DNA of 64,000 nt. It comes from Ruminiclostridium cellobioparum subsp. termitidis CT1112. Lineage in GTDB: Bacteria > Bacillota > Clostridia > Acetivibrionales > DSM-1351. Under the pieces are notes generated by a model, which saw only the letters and a list, made by a program, of their open reading frames with translations, searched no databases and was not told the origin of the DNA. Position numbers and translations under genes: made by a program. Positions 17,658-26,757 of the stretch are shown here, one piece after another. The DNA is taken from contig NZ_AORV01000065.1 in the NCBI RefSeq assembly GCF_000350485.1, positions 124,001 through 188,000 of the forward strand, read 5' to 3'. Each line of letters begins with the position of its first letter. Within the stretch, counting starts at the first letter, position 1.

Positions 17658-18815
17658 CTAATATGTGACTAATTGCTTTCCATTCAGCCTGGACATATCC
17701 ACATTTTTTTGCTTGTCTTTAGGTACTGTGACGGTTTCAGGATTTCCATCGCTGACATATTGTGAACTTCCCTTGCCCAGAGTATCAAGCCACCAGGCCA
17801 GGTCGCATTCCACTTTCTTTTGACCGGTTGACCTGACCCTTGGCAGCGCCAACGGATCAAATTTCGGTGATACCGGTGACGGCGCCGGATTTGCACCAAC
17901 CAGCACAACAGCTGAATGCTTGTAATCAACACCCTGATAATTCCCTTTTATCACATATTCCTTCAGATCTTTTGAGGCATTTCCGAAAGGCAGTGAAAAT
18001 GAATTAAAAGAATATCCTGGTACGATTTCATTCATCAACACCTGATTTCCGCCCACCTCTTCAAGCATTTTCTGAACAGTTTTGACCTGAGGCAGCGACA
18101 CGTGTGTTTTTGTATGATTTCCAATCTCAAAGCCCTTTTCAATCAGATAATTCATCCTGTCGGTCATATTACCCGAACCCTGGAAGGTCTTTACTCCCAG
18201 GTTAACGTAAAAGGTTCCCTGCAACCCGAAATCTGGGTGTTTTTTATAGAACTCCTCCATGATCCCTACGGCTGATCTTGGATTAACTGCCAGCTTTCCG
18301 TCTTTCTCAATCATATTGAACTGTCCGGAAGTACCGTCGTCAAAGGTAAACACAATGGGTATACAGCCGGCGGGCACATTTATGTTGTTATTGAGCATAT
18401 CCGTAAGACTGATCAATCTATACTTCTTCTCATACAATTCCGGCAGCAATTTCTCAAATTCATCAAAAGTTGTCGTGTATTCATTATTCCCCTTGGGATA
18501 GGACTCTACAAAATTATGGAACATTACAACCATAATCTGTCCGCTTTCATTTGGCTTTACCTTGGTGTAATCAATAACATCTATTCCTTTTGTATCCGTC
18601 GCAGGTGCAGTCTGGGAATTGCCAGTTTCGGCAGCAGGACTGCTGTCGGAGGACTGCGTTTGTTCCGATTGCCCGGCCTGTTCCGGTGCCTGTGTTTGTG
18701 TACTGACAGAATTTTCAACAGTTGTTTTATTTGTGTACAAATTATTGTTTGAACATCCTGTAAAAACTGTCACCATAAAAGTTAATACAAATAATACAGA
18801 GCATACTTTTCTCAT
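17658..18815 (-). CDS. Polysaccharide deacetylase family lipoprotein
   Basis: A 385-residue exported lipoprotein. The lipobox FTGC (cysteine near residue 20) is followed by a Gln/Ser/Ala-rich linker to about residue 75 and a NodB-type deacetylase domain. The metal-binding set is present: FTFDDGTSG (catalytic Asp pair) and the HTKTH motif (HxxxH) after EIGN. Such enzymes remove acetyl groups from peptidoglycan or other glycans at the cell surface. The start MRKVCSV gives a proper signal peptide and has GGAG upstream; the longer frame to 18863 would bury it. Confidence 0.88.
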   Translation of the reverse strand: MRKVCSVLFVLTFMVTVFTGCSNNNLYTNKTTVENSVSTQTQAPEQAGQSEQTQSSDSSPAAETGNSQTAPATDTKGIDVIDYTKVKPNESGQIMVVMFHNFVESYPKGNNEYTTTFDEFEKLLPELYEKKYRLISLTDMLNNNINVPAGCIPIVFTFDDGTSGQFNMIEKDGKLAVNPRSAVGIMEEFYKKHPDFGLQGTFYVNLGVKTFQGSGNMTDRMNYLIEKGFEIGNHTKTHVSLPQVKTVQKMLEEVGGNQVLMNEIVPGYSFNSFSLPFGNASKDLKEYVIKGNYQGVDYKHSAVVLVGANPAPSPVSPKFDPLALPRVRSTGQKKVECDLAWWLDTLGKGSSQYVSDGNPETVTVPKDKQKNVDMSRLNGKQLVTY

Positions 18816-18967
18816 AATCCTAATCTCCAAAGTCTCATCTTTAGTCAATTTTACCAAAGTCAATTACGGTTTAAAGCCTTCGCCTTCCAGGCGGATTAAG
18901 CTTTCAGCCGATAGTAATTGACTTTTTTATTATTTTACCCAATGCCAATCAGCAGCAGCAGCTAAAA

Positions 18968-19255
18968 TCAGCTTTCAAAATCCACGGAATAAATGATATC
19001 TTTTACAGTTTCAATGTACTCCCCAAATTTAACATGTGCAGGATGTACCTGATAGGCCTTCATATCCTCTAAAGAATCAAATTTTGAATAAAGTACAACA
19101 TCAAAAGATCTTTCAGTCTGTAGAATATCTATACCGACCTCTATTGACCTGATCAATGGAATTTGTTCCTTCAGCGCAAGAAGATCATTTTTCACTTTTT
19201 CAAGTGTTCCCTTGCTTTTATCCTTCAGCTTGAAAAATACTACATGTGTAAGCAT
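18968..19255 (-). CDS. Dabb-family stress-responsive alpha/beta-barrel protein
   Basis: A 95-residue protein of the dimeric alpha/beta-barrel (Dabb) type. It begins MLTHVVFFKLKDKSKG, has the conserved central segment VVLYSKFDSLEDMKAYQVHPAH, and ends in an acidic strand. Members are widespread small cytoplasmic dimers with no agreed function, sometimes linked to stress. CGGAGG lies about eight bases before the ATG. It stands alone. Confidence 0.85.
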   Translation of the reverse strand: MLTHVVFFKLKDKSKGTLEKVKNDLLALKEQIPLIRSIEVGIDILQTERSFDVVLYSKFDSLEDMKAYQVHPAHVKFGEYIETVKDIIYSVDFES

Positions 19256-19461
19256 CAGTAATTACCTCCGAAAATATTTTGTCTATTTAATTTTAACCTT
19301 TCCGACAATAAATAGTCAAATATAAAAAACCAATAATCGGCATATATATAATTAGCTTGCCGAAAAAAGTTGAAAATGGATAAAATAAAATTGTACAAAA
19401 AAATAATTGTCAGGTTTTAATAATTTAGCAATTTATTATGATAAATTATTAAAATTTCTTA

Positions 19462-19490
19462 TTGAAATATTTGTTATAATATCGTATAAT
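19462..19490 (+). promoter_or_regulatory. Sigma-A promoter of an orphan transcript
   Basis: TTGAAA (19462-19467) and TATAAT (19485-19490) are separated by 17 bases on the plus strand, in a gene-free stretch between two minus-strand genes. Confidence 0.7.
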
Positions 19491-19496
19491 TATACA

Positions 19497-19596
19497 ATAA
19501 CCGTGTTTATTAATACATTTAAATTAGCTTATATCTATTTTTTGATAAATCCCTATTATTTAAGGGACTGACCCCGGTCAGTCCCCTCTTTTTTTT
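19497..19596 (+). ncRNA. Candidate small RNA, about 100 nt
   Basis: The predicted transcript runs from about 19497, seven bases past a near-consensus promoter, to a perfect 10-bp GC-rich terminator with T8 (19564-19596). No open frame with a ribosome-binding site lies inside, and neighbouring genes are all on the other strand. The body is AU-rich with a little structure. I recognise no known RNA family. The rest of 19256-19713 is AT-rich and featureless apart from a second terminator. Confidence 0.5.
19564..19596 (+). terminator. Terminator of the candidate small RNA
   Basis: Perfect 10-bp stem (GGGACTGACC / GGTCAGTCCC) with a 2-base loop, followed by CTC and eight Ts on the plus strand. Confidence 0.88.
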
Positions 19597-19605
19597 AATG
19601 TTTCA

Positions 19606-19642
19606 GGAACGGCAGCTTACCCGCCGTTCCCCTGCTTTTTTT
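19606..19642 (+). terminator. Second tandem terminator
   Basis: GGAACGGC/GCCGTTCC stem with a 9-base loop, then CCTGC and a T run on the plus strand, ten bases after the first terminator. Confidence 0.75.
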
Positions 19643-19713
19643 GTGCCTGCTCATTATCACTTACTCATTATTTTTACTTATTTCTTATTTATTGTTTAGC
19701 TATATTTCTTTGT

Positions 19714-21852
19714 TTATTTATTGCTTAAGTAACTGTATATTGAAAGCAGTCCTTCCAATCTGGTCATTTTATTCTGTGGATTAAAGTTACCGTTGTCACC
19801 GTTCATTGCTTTTAATCCCGATGCTATACATACATATCCAAGAAGGTCGGGGCTAATTTTGCCGGCATCCTTGAAATCAGATTTGTATATCCCCTTCAAT
19901 TCAGCCACCTGGCCCAATTTAAGGAATTTTACAAAGAATTTAGCCGCTTCCTCCCTGGTTAAAGAGGAATTAGGAGCTTTTTCAGTCTTTGTAATGATCC
20001 CCGAATTTATAAGATTGGTATACATTCTGTCAACAGCCGTTTCCTTATCTGCATTTGAATCAATAAAATAAAGGTCATTGAGCTTGCATAATAAAATGAA
20101 ATAATCTTTCTGAAGCAGCTGGTCATTTGCTTTCAGTTCATTTTCCTGATATCTGATTGACAGCTGAGTGAGTATCTTTACCTGGTTTTCAGCATATAGA
20201 CCTTTTATGTCGGTATAATCCGAAACATTATTCTCATTGTATACAACTCCCGAATAATTGAGGATATCACCTGTTTCGGCATTGATAATGCATGGTTTGC
20301 TGCTGCTTATGAAATATCCCAGTACGGCTTTGTCAGAATCCTGCTTTACCGGTATTATATCTTTCAGGGAAGTATTGCTGTAATCACTGACATATTGAAT
20401 ACCGTACCCCAATTTTGCATTATCAAAGAGTATGTCATATGCCTTCTCAATTGCAATTGCCTTTTTAGGATCATCGAATTTCACATTCTTGGTCCAATTG
20501 GAGTTGACACTTGTAACATTTCCACTGAGATTGTCATAGGTTATTGTAAGGTAGTCGTCGGGACACTCCAGACCATCCTGAACCCTGACATATCTGAAGG
20601 TAAACTGCTGGTTCTGTGTTTCATCATAAGCATAATAGGTATCGTCATATTTTACTTGAGAATAATAACCCGGTATCAAGCTCTGTAAAATATCGTCACT
20701 GATTTTTTTTGCCTCATCCTTTGTCTTTTGAGGTTTGGTACCTGCAGGAGAATCGTAATATGTCCAGAAATTAATCATATCGCCGCTCCTGGCATCCAAT
20801 GACACCGATACTTCCCTTATTTGGTTTGTCTCCTTGTTGACAACCTTGGTATAGCGCAAATACCAGATGAAGGAATCACTGTTTCTCCAATCCTTCCTGA
20901 GTTCGGCACTTGCCAGGGTGAAGCCGCTGTCAAGTTTGAACTGTGCTATGGCCCGTACTTTAGTATCAAGTTCCTCTTTTGTTTTAAGTCCTGACATGTC
21001 CTTGACGGCATCCGTTTCCTCCGGAGTCAGTACCACTGCCGCTCCCGCATTGGAAGAAGCCATTTTTTCCATCATATCACTGCTGTAGAGTATCCTGTTA
21101 TTGCTTGTTGTTTTTTCCACTTCTCCGGTGATTGCGTCGATATACTTGTTGGAATCCTTCGGAATGTAAGCCAGATACGATACAATTTTATCCTTGTCGG
21201 ATTTAAAATTGTATACAAGCTTTAATCCTAGCTTCTCTGTAAATGCCTTCTTTGCTTCCTCCAGGCTTATGACCTTATCCGCAGACTCAAACTTGGTATT
21301 TTTGGAGTAGGTGCAGTTAAAGTTGGAAACTATTCCGGTATAATTATTAACACTTATACTGATTGTATTTCCGGGATAGTCAATACCGTTAACCTGTCTC
21401 ACATAGTTAAAATTATACTCTCTGTCCTGTGAATAATTGTTGTTATCTACAGCTTTGAATTCAGAAAGAAGAGAAGGATTCAGCTGCTTAATGAATTTTT
21501 CCGCTATCTCCCTGCCCTGGCTCTTTGAGTATTTTGGAATTTTCTTGTCATAATTCGAGGAGTACTGGTATGATGAATAGCCGGATATGAAATTGTTCTC
21601 ATCAATAGTAACGTTGATATACTTTTGTTCAGCTTCATTGCTCCAACCCAGGTTCCATATTACCGTACCATCCTGATTATAAATATTATAACTAAATTTG
21701 TTGCAGTCAGCCGGAATTGTTATTTTTTCCTTTACGGCCTTAATGGCATTTTCAAGTCCCTTGTCGTTTGATGCGGAACTGCTCGCCATAGCCGGTATCA
21801 CAAATGTAATCAATAATGTGACTACAAGCAGCATTGAAATTATTTTTTTCAA
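19714..21852 (-). CDS. YcdB/YcdC-repeat surface protein with SLH domain
   Basis: A 712-residue exported protein. A signal peptide (residues 1-23, ending AMASSS) precedes repeated YcdB/YcdC (PepSY-like) modules, seen as recurring strands such as FNYVRQVNGIDYPGNTISIS and FRYVRVQDGLECPDDYLTIT, each followed by a NYTGIVSNFN or NLSGNVTSVN turn. The C-terminus (from about residue 600) looks like one or two S-layer homology motifs (LTREEAAKFFVKFL and MTRLEGLLSIYSYL), which would tie it to the secondary cell-wall polymer. Function of YcdB repeats is unknown; related PepSY domains inhibit or chaperone proteases. It is a single-gene unit. Confidence 0.8.
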   Translation of the reverse strand: MKKIISMLLVVTLLITFVIPAMASSSASNDKGLENAIKAVKEKITIPADCNKFSYNIYNQDGTVIWNLGWSNEAEQKYINVTIDENNFISGYSSYQYSSNYDKKIPKYSKSQGREIAEKFIKQLNPSLLSEFKAVDNNNYSQDREYNFNYVRQVNGIDYPGNTISISVNNYTGIVSNFNCTYSKNTKFESADKVISLEEAKKAFTEKLGLKLVYNFKSDKDKIVSYLAYIPKDSNKYIDAITGEVEKTTSNNRILYSSDMMEKMASSNAGAAVVLTPEETDAVKDMSGLKTKEELDTKVRAIAQFKLDSGFTLASAELRKDWRNSDSFIWYLRYTKVVNKETNQIREVSVSLDARSGDMINFWTYYDSPAGTKPQKTKDEAKKISDDILQSLIPGYYSQVKYDDTYYAYDETQNQQFTFRYVRVQDGLECPDDYLTITYDNLSGNVTSVNSNWTKNVKFDDPKKAIAIEKAYDILFDNAKLGYGIQYVSDYSNTSLKDIIPVKQDSDKAVLGYFISSSKPCIINAETGDILNYSGVVYNENNVSDYTDIKGLYAENQVKILTQLSIRYQENELKANDQLLQKDYFILLCKLNDLYFIDSNADKETAVDRMYTNLINSGIITKTEKAPNSSLTREEAAKFFVKFLKLGQVAELKGIYKSDFKDAGKISPDLLGYVCIASGLKAMNGDNGNFNPQNKMTRLEGLLSIYSYLSNK

Positions 21853-21949
21853 TCTAATACCCCCTCGTTTTAATAAATGATAGTAAATCTTGCCAACATA
21901 TCTAATAGACGTAGCCCGATTTTAAAATGTTCCAGTATTTACACCAAAT

Positions 21950-21990
21950 ATTTAAAAATAAAATAGCAGCCGTTTTAAAAGCTGCTATTT
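21950..21990 (-). terminator. Terminator after the PP2C-LysM gene
   Basis: Stem AAATAGCAGC (21961-21970) with GCTGCTATTT (21981-21990), followed on the minus strand by TATTTTTAAA; it is 38 bases past the stop codon. Confidence 0.82.
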
Positions 21991-22027
21991 ATAAAAATAT
22001 TAAGTTGCTTCAACAATCAGACCCGGG

Positions 22028-23419
22028 CTATTTTATTTTTGGTATTTTAAGCTCCTGTCCCACATATAAGCTGTTGTCTTTCTTTATATTGTTAAACTCC
22101 ATGATGATATTGTACTTGTTAAAATCTCCGTAAAACTGTTTGCTTATTCCACTGAAGGTATCTCCTGACTTTACAATATATGTATCATAATCAGCATTTG
22201 CGTTTTGTCCTGAATTACCCTGCTGGCTGCCCGAGGAGTTATTGCCCGAACCGTTGCCGGAGGAACTGTTGTCCCTGCCGCCCTGGGAATCAACTGATGC
22301 CGCGGAAGTTTCAACGGCATTAGAATTCTCGGCATCGTCCCCGCCGTTTTGGGTCAGATCGGCACTGTCCTCCTGGCTGTTGGTGGTCATACTTGCCTGA
22401 GAGGTGTTATTATCCTTATCCGAGCCAAAAATACCGCTGTTGGATAATATAAGATATCCCATGAACAATACACCGGATATTACCAAAACACAAACAAACC
22501 CTAATATGTAATTTACAATATTGCTTTCCTTGTGCTCTTCTTCCTCTTCGCCTTCGGTTTCATTCTCATAACCCACCGGATTTATCCGCCTGTTGCCATA
22601 ACCAAATGCAAGGCTTCTGATTTCATCAACCTTGATGACCATAATGGTTATTCCATCCTCCAGCCCGCTCTTCAGTGCCTCCTGATACAGGACACTGGCC
22701 ATCTTGGAGGGATCGAAACCGGCATCCACCACAGCCTCCAGCCTGCTTCTGGTTATGCCGTTCAGAAGACCGTCACTGCATAAAATGATAAAATCGTCCT
22801 CTTCCAGTTCAAAACTCGGTGACAATTTTATTTTTGTTTTGGATTCCTCTTCGGCCAGTTTTAGAATCTGCTCGGTATCATTGAACAAATCAGGCGTAGT
22901 AGGATTTATTCCCAGACTTCTTAATTTTTCGGTTTTACGGCCGTTATTTCTTGAGAAGATATCTTTTTGTACGCCCTGTCTGAATAAAAAAGCTCCGTTG
23001 TTGCCCAAATTCATAACTGCCGCTCTGTTATTATCAATGATTAGTGAAGAAAAACCTGTCAATCTGGTGGAATTCTGACTTGCAATTACCGATTTGCTAT
23101 ATATCAAATTGCTGGACAACTGTACCGCTTCATATATTCTTTCAGAAATAGTCTCAAGAGAAAACTGCTGAATTTTTGCACTTTCGTGATATTTTTTTAT
23201 TTCCCTTATGGCTGATATTCCATTAAAATCCCCATCTTCAAGGCCCATGGAATCTGATATGGCAAAGACATAATTATTTGCCGCTTTTTCAAAGGATAAT
23301 TGTATACTCTGCGTACTATGACAATTGGAAAAACTTCCATTAAAATAAAAGTCGTCTTGCTCTGAGTCATTGCCCATACAGCTTATTACTGTAGCACTCA
23401 ATCGTACATTTCCATCCAC
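22028..23419 (-). CDS. PP2C-type phosphatase-like domain, one membrane segment, LysM domain
   Basis: A 463-residue fusion. The N-terminal 270 residues resemble a PP2C Ser/Thr phosphatase: an early DSEQDDFYFNG acidic site, AISDSMGLED in place of the usual DGMGG, LCSDGLLNG, and a terminal GLEDGITIMVI in place of DNIT, so the metal-binding aspartates look kept but neighbouring residues are altered. An acidic stretch, a membrane segment (about 298-322), a long Ser/Asn/Gly linker, and a C-terminal LysM domain (YIVKSGDTFSGISKQFYGD) follow. The layout predicts a cytoplasmic phosphatase domain joined to an outer peptidoglycan-binding domain. No partner kinase gene is adjacent. Confidence 0.82.
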   Translation of the reverse strand: MDGNVRLSATVISCMGNDSEQDDFYFNGSFSNCHSTQSIQLSFEKAANNYVFAISDSMGLEDGDFNGISAIREIKKYHESAKIQQFSLETISERIYEAVQLSSNLIYSKSVIASQNSTRLTGFSSLIIDNNRAAVMNLGNNGAFLFRQGVQKDIFSRNNGRKTEKLRSLGINPTTPDLFNDTEQILKLAEEESKTKIKLSPSFELEEDDFIILCSDGLLNGITRSRLEAVVDAGFDPSKMASVLYQEALKSGLEDGITIMVIKVDEIRSLAFGYGNRRINPVGYENETEGEEEEEHKESNIVNYILGFVCVLVISGVLFMGYLILSNSGIFGSDKDNNTSQASMTTNSQEDSADLTQNGGDDAENSNAVETSAASVDSQGGRDNSSSGNGSGNNSSGSQQGNSGQNANADYDTYIVKSGDTFSGISKQFYGDFNKYNIIMEFNNIKKDNSLYVGQELKIPKIK

Positions 23420-23627
23420 AGGATTTCACCCCATATCGTATTTTAGTTTTTAACGAATGACATTTTTATTGCCATTCAATGTAAAAAATTTGTCTTTTGT
23501 TGGCAGGACCGTGTAACTAAATAATATCATACAAGCTTGATTATTACAACAATAGAATGGTTTCAATAATGTAATATAAAGCGCTGCCGACAAATTTCTC
23601 AGCTCATTTCCAATTTGCCCGCATAAT

Positions 23628-23659
23628 AAAAAACGAAAAGGTAAGCCCTTTCGTTTTTT
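23628..23659 (-). terminator. Terminator after the DUF948 gene
   Basis: AAAAAACGAAA pairs with CTTTCGTTTTTT across a 9-base loop, directly after the stop of the DUF948 gene on the minus strand. Confidence 0.8.
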
Positions 23660-23672
23660 ATTAAAAATAATA

Positions 23673-24053
23673 TTATTTTTTTGAAGAAAACGCGTTAATA
23701 ATGGATTTGACAACCGAGCTTGCCACATTGATAATACTCAGCACGTTCTCAGCATTAAACGAGAATGAATCTATGGTTTCGGTAACTGTATCTTCAACTG
23801 TAGAAACAACTGATGTTGCTTTATCAAAAGTATCTTTTGCACTAACTGCAAGTTCATCAATACTTTTTACAGTTGACGGCAGCGCTTCGAGAGTTTCTTC
23901 AATACTTTCGGATTTTTTGTCAAGTATCTTGTTGACCCTGTCTACTACCTTTAGGCAATTTCTCAGAAGAATTATTAAAAATACTCCAATAATTACAGCG
24001 ATACAGAAAATAATAAACCATGCCACAACACTAAGGTCTACAGTAACAGACAT
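23673..24053 (-). CDS. DUF948 (YtxG-like) membrane protein
   Basis: A 126-residue protein with one N-terminal membrane helix (about residues 7-30, VVAWFIIFCIAVIIGVFLII) and a long amphipathic helical tail rich in Ser, Thr and Val (SIEETLEALPSTVKSIDELA), typical of DUF948. AAAGGAAG lies six bases before the ATG; the TTG two codons upstream is unlikely. It follows the YtxH-like gene by 38 bases. In Bacillus subtilis the pair ytxG-ytxH belongs to the general stress response; whether that holds here is inference. Confidence 0.8.
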   Translation of the reverse strand: MSVTVDLSVVAWFIIFCIAVIIGVFLIILLRNCLKVVDRVNKILDKKSESIEETLEALPSTVKSIDELAVSAKDTFDKATSVVSTVEDTVTETIDSFSFNAENVLSIINVASSVVKSIINAFSSKK

Positions 24054-24091
24054 ACACAACTTCCTTTCGCATTTATGACTTATATTCCGGT

Positions 24092-24388
24092 TTATTCAAC
24101 TTCTTCTGCTTCTTCTTCCTTATCTTCACCGCAAATAAAAGTCTTTTCTTTTTTAACCAGTTCTTCTATTTTTTCTTTTGCAACATTTAAGCCCTCTTTT
24201 ACAGTTTCAAGAGTCTCTTTGGTTGTCTTCACAAGATCTTCTCTGGTTTCTTTTCCAGACTGGGGAGCCAGTAAAACTCCTGCAGCTACACCAACAGCAG
24301 TACCAATGCCTGCTCCAATAGCTACATTTTTAGCAGTTTGTTTTTTTGTAGATCTTTTCTTCTTCTTTAATAAGTCCTTTAAGTCCAT
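24092..24388 (-). CDS. YtxH-family stress protein
   Basis: A 98-residue protein with the YtxH pattern: a lysine-rich start, a glycine/alanine-rich hydrophobic segment (AIGAGIGTAVGVAAGVLLAP, about residues 27-46), the conserved SGKETRE motif, then a charged coiled-coil tail ending in a run of glutamates. GGAGGT lies seven bases before the ATG. It is first in a two-gene unit with the DUF948 protein. Molecular function is unknown in the family. Confidence 0.85.
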   Translation of the reverse strand: MDLKDLLKKKKRSTKKQTAKNVAIGAGIGTAVGVAAGVLLAPQSGKETREDLVKTTKETLETVKEGLNVAKEKIEELVKKEKTFICGEDKEEEAEEVE

Positions 24389-24664
24389 TTATCTGACCTC
24401 CTTACAAAATAATTATATAAATACTCTGCTCATTCTATTAAATAATTACCACAGATTACCTATACAAAATCATTATACGACAGTTACCTGGAAATTGATA
24501 TAATACATATGTGTTTTTTTAAGAAATTTTTTAAATTTCAAAATTTTGCCATAAAAATTCAAAACCACCAAGTCCCAATATAATAATAAGTATGGTTATT
24601 GTACCGAAATGTAAATTCTGCTAAACTAAAGCTATAATTTATCCATTGCTTAGGAGGTTTTATA

Positions 24665-26107
24665 ATGAATAACTTGAATATTCTATTTGCATCTTCCGAG
24701 GTATTCCCTTTCGCTAAAACGGGAGGGCTTGGGGATGTTTCCGGCTCCCTTCCCAAAGCAATTTCAAAACTTGGTGCCGACATCCGGGTTGTTATGCCAA
24801 ACTATAAAGGTATCCCGCAAGCATATAAAGATAAAATGGAGTTCATGGGTTATATATTTGCAGATCTCTCCTGGAGACATCAATACTGCGGCATTTTGAA
24901 GCTTGTGTACGAGGATGTCACCTACTACTTTCTGGACAATGAGTACTATTTCAGCAGGAATGAACTGTACGGTGATTTTGATGAAGCGGAGCAATTTACA
25001 TTTTTCAGCAAGGCCATTATAGAAATGCTCCCTCTGATCGGCTTCAAGCCGGACATTATCCACTGCAACGACTGGCAGACCGGCATTGTCAGCCTTCTCC
25101 TGAAAGCAAACTACAAAGAGCCTCACTACAGCAAAATCAAAACAGTCTTTACCATTCACAACCTGAAATATCAGGGAATATTCCCGAAGAGTGTCCTGTC
25201 GGATTTAATGAATGTTGACTGGCAATATTTTACTCCAGACGGAATTGAATATCATGACTGCGTTAACTACATGAAGGCCGGTCTGGTTTATTCGGATTCC
25301 ATCAGTACCGTAAGCCCCACTTACGCTCAGGAGATTAAAACCGATTTTTACAGTGAGGGTTTAAAGGACATATTGGTTAAACGCTCTAAAGACCTGTACG
25401 GCATTCTTAACGGAATAGATTATGACAAAAATGATCCCAAAACCGACAGGAGAATATATGCCCACTACTCTGCCGACAGTATTTCATTAAAATATGAAAA
25501 TAAAAAGAAGCTTCAGGAGGAGCTGGGTTTACCTGTAAGACCCGAAGTACCTGTTATTGGTATAATCTCAAGGCTCACTGCACAAAAAGGCTTTGACCTT
25601 ATAGAGCACGTGCTTGAAGAATTAATACAAATGGATATCCAGCTGGTGCTGCTTGGAAAAGGTGACGAACATTACAAACAGGTCTTTGAAGATGCGGCCT
25701 CCCGGCACAGGGACAAGGTTTCTGCCAGCATAACCTTCAGCGACACCCTCGCCCAGCGTATTTATGCGGGATCGGACATGTTTCTGATGCCGTCTCTGTT
25801 CGAGCCCTGCGGCCTGGGTCAGATATTCGGCTTCCGGTACGGCTCTGTCCCGATAGTCCGCGAAACAGGCGGACTTAACGATACTGTTTTTGCATACAAC
25901 GAGGAAACCGGCGCCGGAAACGGTTTTACCTTCGCCGACTATAATGCACATGATATGTTAAATACCATCAGAAGAGCAGTCAGCTTTTATTATGACCGGA
26001 AGGATATCTGGAAGCTGATCGTCGAAAGAGGCATGAGGGCCGACTTCAGCTGGAATAAATCCGCAAGGGAATACATGAAGCTGTATCATGAGACCCTGCA
26101 TAAATAG
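24665..26107 (+). CDS. glgA: Glycogen synthase (ADP-glucose type)
   Basis: A 480-residue GT5 glycosyltransferase that extends alpha-1,4-glucan from ADP-glucose. The ADP-glucose-binding KTGGLGDV is at about residues 19-26; the catalytic HNLKYQG, the SRLTAQKGFDL hinge and the C-terminal PSLFEPCGLGQ and RETGGLNDTV motifs are in order. The ribosome-binding site AGGAGG is seven bases upstream. No other glg gene lies nearby, so it is transcribed alone. Confidence 0.96.
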   Translation: MNNLNILFASSEVFPFAKTGGLGDVSGSLPKAISKLGADIRVVMPNYKGIPQAYKDKMEFMGYIFADLSWRHQYCGILKLVYEDVTYYFLDNEYYFSRNELYGDFDEAEQFTFFSKAIIEMLPLIGFKPDIIHCNDWQTGIVSLLLKANYKEPHYSKIKTVFTIHNLKYQGIFPKSVLSDLMNVDWQYFTPDGIEYHDCVNYMKAGLVYSDSISTVSPTYAQEIKTDFYSEGLKDILVKRSKDLYGILNGIDYDKNDPKTDRRIYAHYSADSISLKYENKKKLQEELGLPVRPEVPVIGIISRLTAQKGFDLIEHVLEELIQMDIQLVLLGKGDEHYKQVFEDAASRHRDKVSASITFSDTLAQRIYAGSDMFLMPSLFEPCGLGQIFGFRYGSVPIVRETGGLNDTVFAYNEETGAGNGFTFADYNAHDMLNTIRRAVSFYYDRKDIWKLIVERGMRADFSWNKSAREYMKLYHETLHK

Positions 26108-26116
26108 AAAATCTGT

Positions 26117-26162
26117 AAAAGAGCCCCTCTTCAAATCTTTATACCTGAAGAGGGGCTCTTTT
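26117..26162 (+). terminator. Bidirectional terminator between glgA and cobO
   Basis: A perfect 17-bp inverted repeat (26117-26133 with 26146-26162), bounded by AAAA and TTTT, sits between convergent genes and would stop both. Confidence 0.95.
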
Positions 26163-26169
26163 AAAATTC

Positions 26170-26703
26170 CTAGTACTCAATTCCTTTGCGCGCTGCTATG
26201 CCCTTTTCATAGGGGTGCTTGACCGCCTTGATTTCCGAGACATAATCGGCAGCTTCGACAAGTGCCTTATGGGCATTTCTTCCCGTCATCACAAGCTCCA
26301 CCTTTTCCGGCTTGTTTTTAACAAAGTCCAATACGGTTTCCAGGGGCAAAAAATCAAGTGACACAGTCCCAAGTATCTCATCCAGGATTACAAGCTCATA
26401 TTGACCTGTCTGAACCACAGCTCTAACCTGTTCAAACATTTCAGCCGCTTCTCGGGCGGTATGCTCAAGTTCTTCGCCGGTCATATCCCAGGAAAATTTT
26501 TTGCAGGTAAACCCGCGGATCACCTTAAAGTCAGGCTCCAGCCTTTTTATAGCCTCAAGTTCACCTGTAGCCGCACTCTTCAGGAACTGCACCAGCAGCA
26601 CCTTCAGTCCGCTGCCGCAGGCCCTTACGCCAAGCCCCACGGCGGCTGTCGTTTTACCTTTTCCCTCACCGGTATAAATGTGTACAAGACCTGTCTTATT
26701 CAT
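26170..26703 (-). CDS. cobO: Cob(I)yrinic acid a,c-diamide adenosyltransferase
   Basis: A 177-residue corrinoid adenosyltransferase of the CobA/CobO/BtuR type that attaches the 5'-deoxyadenosyl group to cobalt. The P-loop GEGKGKTTAA is at about residues 13-22, and LVQFLKSAATGE and VILDEILG match the family. It acts in the cytoplasm in B12 assembly or salvage. No other cob gene is nearby, which suggests a salvage role for B12-dependent enzymes. The ATG follows GGAGGAGGC. Confidence 0.93.
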   Translation of the reverse strand: MNKTGLVHIYTGEGKGKTTAAVGLGVRACGSGLKVLLVQFLKSAATGELEAIKRLEPDFKVIRGFTCKKFSWDMTGEELEHTAREAAEMFEQVRAVVQTGQYELVILDEILGTVSLDFLPLETVLDFVKNKPEKVELVMTGRNAHKALVEAADYVSEIKAVKHPYEKGIAARKGIEY

Positions 26704-26757
26704 GTATAATGCCTCCTCCTAAAAACTTATATTTTTCAAGCAAGCCAAAGTATATTT

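Noticed and set aside
23450-23728. A 92-codon frame on the minus strand between the PP2C-LysM and DUF948 genes
   Set aside because: It reads through the terminator and overlaps the DUF948 gene without a start signal.
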